From the NCBI GenBank assembly GCA_034435675.1, contig DAOTWP010000175.1, positions 1 through 22,960 on the forward strand: 22,960 nt of DNA, read 5' to 3'. How positions within the stretch are numbered: position 1 is the first letter of the stretch; each line of letters starts with the position of its first letter. A program made the position numbers and the translations under genes. Of this stretch, positions 1-7,714 are shown one piece after another. The notes beneath the pieces are model-generated. The model ran no database searches and was not told the DNA's origin. It saw only the letters and a program-made list of their open reading frames with translations. Origin of the DNA: DAOTWP01 sp034435675. GTDB lineage: Bacteria; Chloroflexota; Anaerolineae; Aggregatilineales; Phototrophicaceae.

Positions 1-1
1 C

Positions 2-3000
2 GCGCGGGCAAAAGAACTGAATATGCCTGCGCTGGCGATCACCGATCACGGCACAATGTTCGGCGTGATTGAATTCTTCCGCGCCTGTAAAGCTGCCGGG
101 GTGAAGCCGATTATCGGCGTTGAGGCGTACCTGGCGCCGCGCGGCATGACCGACCGTGACCCGCAGCTTGACCGCCGCGCCTATCACCTGCTGCTGCTGG
201 CAAAAGACCAGACCGGGTACGCGAACCTGATGCGTATTGCCAGCACTGCGCAGATTGATGGCTTTTATGGGCGCCCGCGCATTGACAAGGACTTTCTCGC
301 GCGGCACGCGCAGGGCATTATTGCCACCAGCGGCTGCCTCGCGGCGGAAATCCCGCGCTATATCACCGAAGGGCGTGATGCAGAGGCGCGTGAGTTGATC
401 GGCTGGTATCAGGAGGTGTTCGGTAGGGAGCATTTCTACCTCGAACTCCAGCAGCATGACATTCCCGAACTCGAAACGCTGAACCGCTGGCTGGTCGAAT
501 ATGGCAAAAGCCACCACACGCATGTGCCGCTGCTGGCGACGAACGATGTGCATTACGTGCTGAACAGCGATTATGACGCGCACGATACACTGCTGTGCAT
601 CCAGACCAGTTCACTGAAGCAGGACAGCAACCGGATGCGCATGACCGATAACAGCTACTATCTGACCAGCGGTGAGGAGATGGCGCGCTTCTTCGGCAAG
701 GAAGCACCGGAGGCACTGAGCAACACGCTCAAGGTCGCCGAAATGTGCAATGTCAGCCTGGATACCGAGGGCTACCACCTGCCGATTTTCCCTGTGCCAC
801 AAGGCTTCGACGGTGCCAGCTACCTGCGCTACCTGTGCGAACGCGGGCTGCGCTGGCGCTTTGGTGACGCAGCCGACGACCCCAAATACCGCAATCGGCT
901 GGATCATGAGCTGAACATCATTCACACGATGGGTTTTGATACTTACTTTCTGATCGTCTGGGATCTGTGCGAATATGCGCGGCATGTGGATATCTGGTGG
1001 AATGTGCGCGGCAGCGGCGCGGGCAGTCTCGCGGCGTACTGTCTGGGCATCACCAACATTGACCCGATTCAGAACAGCCTGATTTTCGAGCGCTTTCTTA
1101 ATCCGGGGCGTGTCAGCATGCCGGATGTTGACCTCGATTATCCTGATGACCGGCGCGGTGAGATGATTTCGTATGCGGCGCGCAAGTACGGCGAAGAGAA
1201 GGTCGCCGCGATTATCACGTTTGGAACGCTGGGGGCGAAGGCGGCGGTCAAGGATGTGGCGCGGGCGCTGGATGTGGAACTGGGCAAGGCTAACCGCATC
1301 GCCGCGATGATCCCCACCGAGGCGAAGCAAAAGAAGATTCAGGAGTATGTTGACCTCAACCCGGATCTGACCGCGTTTTATAATCAGGACCCTGATGTGC
1401 GCCGGGTGATTGACACGGCAAAGCTGCTGCAAGGGGTCAGCCGCCATGCGTCCACCCATGCGGCGGGCGTCATCGTCGCCGACCAGCCGCTGGTCAACTA
1501 TATCCCGCTGCATCGCATCACCGGCAAAGACCCCTCTGGCGGCGCGCTGAAGCAGGTGACCCAGTTTGAAATGGAAACCTGCGAGTCTATCGGGCTGCTG
1601 AAGATTGACTTTCTGGGCTTGTCCACGCTGACGATTCTGCGCAAGGCGTGTGACCTGATTAACCATTACCACAACACGCACTACACGATGGACAACATCC
1701 CTTACCGCCACGACGACCCTGCGCTGACCGACGAACAGCGCCGGATGCTCGACCAGACCTTCGCCATGCTGGGGCGCGGCGAAACGGTGGGGGTGTTCCA
1801 ACTGGAAAGTTCGGGTATGCGCCAGATGCTTAAAGGCATGCGTCCGAAGCAGTTCGAGAACATCATCGCCGGGATTTCGCTCTACCGTCCCGGTCCGATG
1901 GACTATATTCCGCTGTATAACCAGCGCCTGCACGGGGAAGAGCCGACGGTCTTCCGCCACAGCAAGCTCGAACCGATTCTGGCGGAAACTTACGGCATCA
2001 TCACCTATCAGGAACAGATCATGCAGGTCGCTTCTGACCTGTTCGGTTACGAGATGGGCGAGGCAGATCTGATGCGCCGGGCGGTGTCGAAGAAAAAAGA
2101 CAAAGACCTGCTCAAACACAAGAGCATCTTCCTCGAACGCGGTCCGCAGAACGGCATTGACACCGAAACTGCCGAGCAGATTTTCGCGGACATCGCGTTC
2201 TTCGCCAACTATGGCTTCAATAAGTGTGTCGTTGGCAGCACCGAGATTGTCGATGCGGACAGCGGGCGTATTGTGACCATTGGCGATCTGCACGCTGGTA
2301 CTGTGCAGGTTACGCACACGCTAAGCTGCGATCTGGAGACTTTGCGTCTGCATCCCGGCAAAATCACCGACATCATCTATAACGGGGTCAAGCCGGTGTA
2401 CACCCTGCGCACCCGCAGCGGGCGGGAAATCACCGCGACTGCCAACCACCCGCTGTACACGGCAGCAGGCTGGCGCTGGCTCGGCGATTTGCAGGCGGGC
2501 GAGAAAATCGCTGTGCCTCGGCGAATTGTGACTGAGGGACAGCAGCAGTGGCAAGATTTTCAATTGATTGTCTTAGGGCATTTACTGGCTGAAGGCAATC
2601 TGTGTCACACAACGGGTGTCTATTACTATACTACGTCCAACGACCAGCTTGCGGATTACGTCAAACATCTGGAACTGTTTGACAATTCAAAGGCAGCAAT
2701 TGCCCGACACAAAGCTGCCTATTCTGTCTACAGCAAACGGCGTATGCGTAGTCAAACTCAGGGCGCGGTGGAATGGATTAAATCGCTTGGGCTTTGGGGG
2801 AAGAACTCATACACTAAGTTTATACCGAGAGAAGTCTTTGAACTCAGCAATCACCAGATTGGCTTGCTCATCTCACGAATGTGGGAAGGAGATGGGCACA
2901 TTAGTGAGAAGGGGCGTTCGGCATACTATGCAACTTCATCAGGACGTCTTGCACGACAGCTCCAACATCTGCTTCTTAGGTTTGGAATCATAACTCGGCT

Positions 3001-5131
3001 GCGGCAGGTCGAATTTCCTTATAAAGAAGGTCGCGTTGGGTATCAAGTTTTCGTTACCGGAATAGAAAATCTTACGCGCTTCTCTCAATGTGTAGGATGT
3101 TATTTTGTCGACAGGGAGCGACTTGCGGGATTGCAAAGATTGTTGAGCACAACAAAAGTCATTGCTGCTGTGAAGGATGTAATTCCGCTAAATGTCAAAG
3201 ACCTGATTCGCGAAAGCAAAGTTGAGTCTGGGTTGACCTGGCAAGAAATCCACGAGCGAACAGGAATTGCAGTACGTGAGCTGCAATTGTCGTCCAGTGT
3301 ATCGAAAGCTGGATTCACACATGCGTTTGTGAATCGTTTGGCGGAATTCTTTGACTCAGACAAACTGCGTGCCATTGCTAACAATGACATCTTCTGGGAC
3401 GATGTCGTCAGCATCGAATTCGCCGGGGAGCAGGCGGTTTATGACCTGACTATCGAGGGCGCGCATAACTTCATCGCCAACGATATTCTCGTGCATAACA
3501 GCCATGCTGCCGACTATGCCGTGCTGACGATGCAGACGGCGTTTCTCAAGTGCCATTACCCGGCAGAGTACATGACCGCGCTGCTTTCAGTGCATCGTGA
3601 CGACAGCGATAAAGTCTCCACATTCCTCGCCGAATGCCGCGATCTGGGTATCCCGATTCTGCCGCCGGATGTCAATCGCAGCGCGCTCGACTTCACGATT
3701 GAGGTTGACCCGCAGACCGGCAAACGCGGTGTGCGCTTCGGCCTGGCGGCGGTCAAAAACGCCGGGGTAGGTCCGCTGGAATACATTCTGCAACAGCGGG
3801 CGGCAGGCGGCATGTTCGCCAGCTTACTGGATTTTTGCCAGCGGGTGGATTTACGTGTGGCGCAGAAGCGCGCGCTGGAAAGCCTGATCAAAGTGGGCGC
3901 GCTGGGCGACTTTGGCGCACGCCAGCAGCTCCTTGCCGCGCTGGATCGCATGCTGGCATACAGCACCAGCCATCACAAGGATCAGGAAGTCGGGCAGATG
4001 AATATGTTTGGCATGGCGGCTGCCAGAGAAGACGACCTGCTGAGCAACCTGCCAGCAGTGCGGGAGGCAACGCAGCGCGAGCTGCTCGACTGGGAGCGTG
4101 AACTGCTCGGCTTCTATATCACCGATCACCCGCTGGATGCTGCACTGCGCACAGTGGGTATCACTGACCTATCGGGGTATCACAGTGTGCATGAAATTCG
4201 CGAAGGTGGCGACGTCATGCATGACCACAGCGTCATGCTGATCGGCATGGTGGGCAGCATCCGCAAAATGACCACCAAGAACGGCGACCGTATGGTTATC
4301 CTCAGAATTGAGGATCGCGGCGGCAGCATGGATGTGGTGTTGTTCCCGCGTACATGGGAGAAGTTTGGCGCGCCGCAGAACGGCGAAACCGAAGATGCCA
4401 TCCAGCCGAGGCGTGTGATTCTGGTGTATGGCAAGGTGGATACCTCACGCGGGGAGGCGCAGATTCTCGCCGAAAGGGTTGAAACGCGCGACTTCAAGAA
4501 TGTATCGCCCGTGCGAACGACTGCTGCGGACAGCGCCCGCGGCAGTGGCGAAACGCCAGCATGGATTGATGCCCCAGCGCCCGCGCGCGCCGTGACCAGC
4601 GTGGAACCCCCGCCGCGTAACTTCACCGATGCGGATGTGCCCGGTTGGGTGGACAGTGACGCTGAGGAAGATGATGACGACAACGGGTTGTACGACGAAG
4701 AAACGGGCGAAGTGCCGCCGCCTGCTGACGAGCGCATTCCTGAACCGCTGCCCGTGATCGCCCCGGCAACCGAAGGCGCTGTTGCCGTGCCCACCCCCGC
4801 GCTGGAATCGCAGCCCTATGCCCCACTGCCGGAGGACTTCACCCTGGAGCCTGCTGACCCGGCACGCGCGTTTCACTGGGTGATCGTGCATCTGTACCGT
4901 TCCGGCGACGACAACAAAGACCGCCGCCGGTTGGAGCGCCTGTTCCGCACGTTTACGTCATTTCCCGGCAGCGACCGCTTTACGGTGCTGGTCGGGAGTG
5001 AGGACAAGTCGTTCAAAATGGAATTCCCCAACCACACGACGCGCTGGTGCGATGCCCTGCGTGCTGATCTGGTGGCAATTGTCGGCGAGGAGAGCGTGGA
5101 GTGCTTTGAGAACCCCGCGCTGAGCGGCTGA
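2..5131 (+). CDS. dnaE: DNA polymerase III subunit alpha, intein-containing, 5' partial
   Basis: Catalytic subunit of the replicative DNA polymerase, copying DNA at the fork with the beta clamp and clamp loader. The frame is open from base 2, so the start lies upstream; by comparison with E. coli DnaE roughly 35-45 residues are missing. Counting from the Met at 23: an N-terminal PHP domain (about 1-270) with ITDHG, YHLLLL, SGCL and TNDVHY motifs; the polymerase acids in PDVDLDY (D370, D372) and in KIDFLGL (D529); the GFNK/SHAADYA fingers motif, split by an intein; an HhH region; an OB fold (about 4225-4370 nt, VMLIGMVGSIRK); a low-complexity acidic linker (DAEEDDDD, about 4650-4690 nt); and a C-terminal domain (about 4860-5128 nt) of the tau-binding kind. 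Without the intein the visible protein is about 1277 residues, normal for DnaE1. The PHP metal ligands, degenerate in E. coli, look intact here, so the domain may be an active 3'-5' exonuclease (inference). Confidence 0.97.
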   Translation, partial: ARAKELNMPALAITDHGTMFGVIEFFRACKAAGVKPIIGVEAYLAPRGMTDRDPQLDRRAYHLLLLAKDQTGYANLMRIASTAQIDGFYGRPRIDKDFLARHAQGIIATSGCLAAEIPRYITEGRDAEARELIGWYQEVFGREHFYLELQQHDIPELETLNRWLVEYGKSHHTHVPLLATNDVHYVLNSDYDAHDTLLCIQTSSLKQDSNRMRMTDNSYYLTSGEEMARFFGKEAPEALSNTLKVAEMCNVSLDTEGYHLPIFPVPQGFDGASYLRYLCERGLRWRFGDAADDPKYRNRLDHELNIIHTMGFDTYFLIVWDLCEYARHVDIWWNVRGSGAGSLAAYCLGITNIDPIQNSLIFERFLNPGRVSMPDVDLDYPDDRRGEMISYAARKYGEEKVAAIITFGTLGAKAAVKDVARALDVELGKANRIAAMIPTEAKQKKIQEYVDLNPDLTAFYNQDPDVRRVIDTAKLLQGVSRHASTHAAGVIVADQPLVNYIPLHRITGKDPSGGALKQVTQFEMETCESIGLLKIDFLGLSTLTILRKACDLINHYHNTHYTMDNIPYRHDDPALTDEQRRMLDQTFAMLGRGETVGVFQLESSGMRQMLKGMRPKQFENIIAGISLYRPGPMDYIPLYNQRLHGEEPTVFRHSKLEPILAETYGIITYQEQIMQVASDLFGYEMGEADLMRRAVSKKKDKDLLKHKSIFLERGPQNGIDTETAEQIFADIAFFANYGFNKCVVGSTEIVDADSGRIVTIGDLHAGTVQVTHTLSCDLETLRLHPGKITDIIYNGVKPVYTLRTRSGREITATANHPLYTAAGWRWLGDLQAGEKIAVPRRIVTEGQQQWQDFQLIVLGHLLAEGNLCHTTGVYYYTTSNDQLADYVKHLELFDNSKAAIARHKAAYSVYSKRRMRSQTQGAVEWIKSLGLWGKNSYTKFIPREVFELSNHQIGLLISRMWEGDGHISEKGRSAYYATSSGRLARQLQHLLLRFGIITRLRQVEFPYKEGRVGYQVFVTGIENLTRFSQCVGCYFVDRERLAGLQRLLSTTKVIAAVKDVIPLNVKDLIRESKVESGLTWQEIHERTGIAVRELQLSSSVSKAGFTHAFVNRLAEFFDSDKLRAIANNDIFWDDVVSIEFAGEQAVYDLTIEGAHNFIANDILVHNSHAADYAVLTMQTAFLKCHYPAEYMTALLSVHRDDSDKVSTFLAECRDLGIPILPPDVNRSALDFTIEVDPQTGKRGVRFGLAAVKNAGVGPLEYILQQRAAGGMFASLLDFCQRVDLRVAQKRALESLIKVGALGDFGARQQLLAALDRMLAYSTSHHKDQEVGQMNMFGMAAAREDDLLSNLPAVREATQRELLDWERELLGFYITDHPLDAALRTVGITDLSGYHSVHEIREGGDVMHDHSVMLIGMVGSIRKMTTKNGDRMVILRIEDRGGSMDVVLFPRTWEKFGAPQNGETEDAIQPRRVILVYGKVDTSRGEAQILAERVETRDFKNVSPVRTTAADSARGSGETPAWIDAPAPARAVTSVEPPPRNFTDADVPGWVDSDAEEDDDDNGLYDEETGEVPPPADERIPEPLPVIAPATEGAVAVPTPALESQPYAPLPEDFTLEPADPARAFHWVIVHLYRSGDDNKDRRRLERLFRTFTSFPGSDRFTVLVGSEDKSFKMEFPNHTTRWCDALRADLVAIVGEESVECFENPALSG
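2225..3499 (+). mobile_element. DnaE intein with LAGLIDADG homing endonuclease
   Basis: A 425-residue in-frame protein intron that should excise itself from DnaE. It begins at Cys1 (CVVGSTEIVD) directly after GFNK and ends in ...NDILVHN before Ser+1 of SHAADYA. Removing it restores the conserved GFNKSHAADYA motif exactly. Class 1 splicing motifs are all present: block A with Cys1, block B TANH (T72, H75), block F VYDLTIEGAHNF, block G with penultimate His424 and terminal Asn425. Between them lie two LAGLIDADG motifs, LGHLLAEGNL (about 117-126) and LISRMWEGDGHI (about 215-226), with acidic residues E123 and D223, plus a block D-like KFIPREVF. Residues about 335-385 (GLTWQEIHERTGI...) look like a helix-turn-helix, possibly for target binding. 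The endonuclease region is poorer in GC than its surroundings. The site is three residues downstream of the cyanobacterial split DnaE intein site (Y/CFN). Confidence 0.95.
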
Positions 5132-5213
5132 ACTGTACAGGCTGAATGGGGAGCGTATAGCGCGCAAATAGCAGGTTAGTAAGGTGAGGTTACCAACTCA
5201 TAGAGAGGTCACT

Positions 5214-5576
5214 TCAATCAATTTCGCTAGCTGCGGGACGGATGCGTACACGATCTATGCTTGCAGTGACAATTGCACACTTGAGGAGTTCATCAGCATA
5301 CTGAGCAAGCACCTGCTTACAAACTGCCGCCTGCTGATTTACCGACAGTTCCGCGAGGCGTATGATACCCGAATGATGGCGCTTCAGCACGATGGCAATC
5401 TCGCCGAAATCTTTATCCAGAGTGACAAGAATCCGATTTTCTTCATAGGCATATTGAAGAATCGCTTCGTCACCTGGGTCATTACCCCAATCTCCCGTCC
5501 AGACAACATCATGACCAAGTTGCAATAAGGCATCGCGTGTCTTCGACGAAATGCAGGTGTCCAGGAGGAGTTTCAC
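5214..5576 (-). CDS. DUF5615 PIN-like toxin (VapC45-like)
   Basis: A 120-residue protein of the DUF5615 / Mut7-C-like PIN family, predicted to be the ribonuclease toxin of a type II toxin-antitoxin pair. Visible family features are an N-terminal strand with the first acid (KLLLDTCIS, Asp6), the GHDVVWTGDWG segment, D-x-x-I-LQYAYEENRILVTLDKDFGE with the central acids, and a C-terminal helical tail. The usual family motif LLDENLS is LLDTCIS here, so one acidic/Asn position near the active site differs. The start is GTG at 5576, chosen because it overlaps the stop codon of the upstream DUF433 gene by four bases (GTGA), which indicates translational coupling. Family activity is established for only some members; RNase function here is inferred. 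Confidence 0.85.
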   Translation of the reverse strand: MKLLLDTCISSKTRDALLQLGHDVVWTGDWGNDPGDEAILQYAYEENRILVTLDKDFGEIAIVLKRHHSGIIRLAELSVNQQAAVCKQVLAQYADELLKCAIVTASIDRVRIRPAASEID

Positions 5577-5824
5577 GTACCTGTCTCCACGATCAAAGGT
5601 TCGACGCGCTCATGCCCCACCAATCGCCTGGCATATATGAGGCAAGCCCGAATATCTTCAGGCTCCAGCCAATCGTATGCATCGAGAATGTTTGCCGCTG
5701 TATCTCCTGCTGCCAGCATCCCCAGGATATGCTCAACCGCCAGCCGCCGCCCGCGAATGATTGGCTTGCCGCCGAATATCTCCGGATTGACAGTGATGCG
5801 TCCGATCAGGTCTTGTTCGTTCAT
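5573..5824 (-). CDS. DUF433 antitoxin (VapB45-like)
   Basis: An 83-residue DUF433 protein, a small winged-HTH-like family often paired with DUF5615 toxins; the pair has been named VapBC45 in mycobacteria. The family core is clear: RITVNPEIFGGKPIIRGRRLAVEHILGML, then AAGDTAANILDAYDWLEPEDIRACLIYARR. The ATG at 5824 is preceded by GGGAG at good distance. It is first in a two-gene unit and its TGA overlaps the toxin GTG start. Likely role: neutralise the DUF5615 partner and repress their own promoter through the HTH (inference from family). The pair reads towards the end of dnaE (convergent, about 80 bp gap) and lies just downstream of the icm-type mutase, from which 91 bp separate it. Confidence 0.87.
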   Translation of the reverse strand: MNEQDLIGRITVNPEIFGGKPIIRGRRLAVEHILGMLAAGDTAANILDAYDWLEPEDIRACLIYARRLVGHERVEPLIVETGT

Positions 5825-5915
5825 GTGAGGCTCCCACTATACAGGTATCCAGCTAGGGCGTATCACAAACATTGTAACACGCCCCACTTTCGCACAGAAA
5901 ACGGTGAACGGTGCG

Positions 5916-7595
5916 CTAAATCATCACCGGCTCGTGGTAGACGCCAAAGACCTCGCGCATGACCTCTACGATTTCGCCCAGCGTGGCGTATGCCTTTGCC
6001 GCGTCAATCAGGTAGGGCATGGTGTTGGCGCTGCCCGCACAGGCGTCGCGCAGGGCGTTCAGCGCGGTCTGCACTGCCTCGTTATCGCGTTCCTGGCGCA
6101 GTGTTTGCAGCCGGGCGCACTGGCGCTTGAAGCCGTCGGGATCCATTGCCAGAATCGGGATCGGTGGGTAATCGTTCATGTTGTACTTGTTGACGCCGAC
6201 AATATAGCGTTCGTTGTTGTCCACCTCAAGCTGGTGGTGGTAGGCGGCATCGGCGATTTCCTGCTGCATAAAGCCGGCTTCAACTGCCGGCAGCACACCG
6301 CCCAGCGCCTCAATGCGGCGGAAATAGTCATACACGGCGGCTTCCGTCTGGTTGGTCAGCGCTTCGATGAAGTAGCTGCCGCCCAGCGGGTCAATGGTGT
6401 TTGCCACGCCGCTTTCTTCCAGGAGCACCTGCTGTGTGCGCATCGCCAGTGTGACGGCGTGTTCGCTGGGCAGCGCCAGCGCTTCGTCCATGCTGTTGGT
6501 GTGCAGCGACTGCGTGCCGCCAATGACCGCTGCCAGCGCCTGTACTGCCACACGAATCAGGTTGACTTCCGGCTGCTGCGCCGTCAGGCTGACACCCGCC
6601 GTCTGCGTGTGGAAGCGCATCAGCCAGGAACGCGGATGCTTGGCGCCGAAGGTTTCGCGCATTTCGCGTGCCCAGATGCGCCGCGCCGCGCGGAATTTGG
6701 CGATTTCCTCAAAGAAGTCGTTGTGCGCGTTGAAGAAGAAGCTCAGGCGTGGGGCGAAGTCGTCAATATCCAGCCCACGCGCCAGTGCCCAGCGCACGTA
6801 TTCCAGCCCGTCCGCCAGTGTGAAGGCGAGTTCCTGCACGGCGGTGCTGCCTGCCTCGCGGATGTGGTAGCCGCTGATGCTGACCGTATTCCATTCAGGC
6901 ATATGCTGCGTGCCAAATTCGATGGTATCCGTGACCAGCCGCATCGAAGGTTCTGGCGGGAAGATGAATTCTTTCTGCGCGATGTATTCCTTAAGGATGT
7001 CGTTTTGCAGCGTGCCGCGCAGTTTCGCCATTGGGACGCCCTGTTTTTCGGCGGCGGCGATGTAAAACGCCCAGATGATCGGCGCGGGGCTGTTGATCGT
7101 CATGCTGGTGGAGATGTCGCCCAGGGGGATGCCGTCAAACAGGAGTTCCATGTCCTTCAGGCTGGAGATCGCGACACCACACTTGCCGAACTCCCCAAAC
7201 GCCTCCGGTTGGTCGGTGTCGTAACCCATCAGGGTCGCCAGATCGAAGGCGACGGACAGCCCCATATTGCCCTGTTCGATCAGGTATTTGTAACGGGCGT
7301 TGGTTTCTTCCGCTGTGCCAAAGCCCGAAAAAATGCGCATCGTCCAGGGTCTGCCGCGATAGCCGCTGGCGTGGACGCCGCGCGTGAACGGGTATTCGCC
7401 GGGGTCGCCCAGGTCGCGTTCGTAGTCCAGCTCCGCCACATCCAGCGGGGTGTACAGCCGTTCAACTGGCACGCTGGACTGCGTGATGAAAGTTGGGCGG
7501 CGTTCGGGCATTTTGTCCAGTGTTTTGCGCAGCGTGGTGGCTTTCCAGCGTGCATGCGCCTGGGCATAACGGGCTAATTTTTCTTGATCAAACAT
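5916..7595 (-). CDS. icmA: Acyl-CoA mutase large subunit, isobutyryl-CoA mutase type
   Basis: A 559-residue TIM-barrel large subunit of a coenzyme-B12-dependent acyl-CoA mutase, which rearranges a CoA-thioester carbon skeleton by a radical mechanism. It lacks the C-terminal B12 domain (no DxHxxG), so it needs a separate small subunit that is not in this window. The family core is intact: FTRGVHASGYRGRPWTMR, LSVAFDLATLMGYD, TLQNDILKEYIAQ, SISGYHIREAG (Y243, H244), TQSLHTNSMDEALALP. Aligned with Propionibacterium methylmalonyl-CoA mutase, positions 89 and 207 are Phe (MRIFSGF) and Gln (EYIAQK). These are the isobutyryl-CoA mutase residues (Phe80/Gln198) rather than Tyr89/Arg207 of methylmalonyl-CoA mutase. 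I therefore call it ICM-like; a related branched substrate such as pivalyl-CoA is possible. The ATG at 7595 has GAGGG 7 bases upstream, and a TGnTATAAT promoter lies 60 bp upstream. Confidence 0.9.
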   Translation of the reverse strand: MFDQEKLARYAQAHARWKATTLRKTLDKMPERRPTFITQSSVPVERLYTPLDVAELDYERDLGDPGEYPFTRGVHASGYRGRPWTMRIFSGFGTAEETNARYKYLIEQGNMGLSVAFDLATLMGYDTDQPEAFGEFGKCGVAISSLKDMELLFDGIPLGDISTSMTINSPAPIIWAFYIAAAEKQGVPMAKLRGTLQNDILKEYIAQKEFIFPPEPSMRLVTDTIEFGTQHMPEWNTVSISGYHIREAGSTAVQELAFTLADGLEYVRWALARGLDIDDFAPRLSFFFNAHNDFFEEIAKFRAARRIWAREMRETFGAKHPRSWLMRFHTQTAGVSLTAQQPEVNLIRVAVQALAAVIGGTQSLHTNSMDEALALPSEHAVTLAMRTQQVLLEESGVANTIDPLGGSYFIEALTNQTEAAVYDYFRRIEALGGVLPAVEAGFMQQEIADAAYHHQLEVDNNERYIVGVNKYNMNDYPPIPILAMDPDGFKRQCARLQTLRQERDNEAVQTALNALRDACAGSANTMPYLIDAAKAYATLGEIVEVMREVFGVYHEPVMI

Positions 7596-7620
7596 GCCAG
7601 TACCCTCAAAATGAACAAAT

Positions 7621-7642
7621 CACAGGCGCTGGATGCGCCGTG
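7621..7642 (-). other. Leader hairpin upstream of the icm-type mutase
   Basis: An inverted repeat, CAC-a-GGCGC-TGGAT-GCGCC-GTG on the plus strand: eight paired bases with one bulged base and a 5-base loop. If transcription starts about 7 bases after the TATAAT, the hairpin is almost at the 5' end of the mRNA and ahead of the ribosome binding site. It could stabilise the mRNA or act as an operator; neither is shown. Confidence 0.4.
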
Positions 7643-7654
7643 TCGTTTTGGTTC

Positions 7655-7663
7655 ATTATAACA
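7655..7663 (-). promoter_or_regulatory. Extended -10 promoter for the icm-type mutase
   Basis: On the minus strand the sequence reads TGTTATAAT, a perfect TATAAT with the TGn extension, 60 bp upstream of the mutase ATG at 7595. No good TTGACA lies 16-18 bp further up (TTCGGC at best), which fits an extended -10 promoter. Predicted start is near 7648. Confidence 0.55.
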
Positions 7664-7714
7664 ATTGCGTGGGCGCTGCCGAATGAGATTGTGCTGAGGG
7701 ACTGTGCGTGCGGG

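Noticed and set aside
611..2317. 568-codon open frame antisense to dnaE
   Set aside because: It lies wholly opposite a clear DnaE coding sequence, its product has no family motifs, and long antisense frames are expected in GC-rich genes with G/C-biased third positions.
2616..2993. Separate 125-codon gene inside the intein
   Set aside because: It is an out-of-frame shadow; the in-frame intein translation carries all splicing and LAGLIDADG motifs.
2225..3499. Split (trans-splicing) DnaE intein
   Set aside because: The intein is continuous in one reading frame with both exteins in the same gene, so cis-splicing is expected.
5132..5213. Intrinsic terminator between dnaE and the toxin gene
   Set aside because: Only four-to-five-base inverted repeats without a T-run are present in the 82 bp convergent gap.
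5184..5528. 114-codon plus-strand frame after dnaE
   Set aside because: It is antisense to the DUF5615 gene, which has strong family motifs and coupling to DUF433.
5904..7577. 557-codon plus-strand open frame opposite the ICM-type mutase
   Set aside because: It is a shadow of the mutase frame; the product is low-information and rich in His, Val, Ala and Gln, without recognisable domains. The same occurs opposite the second mutase (14407-15954), again because of codon bias.
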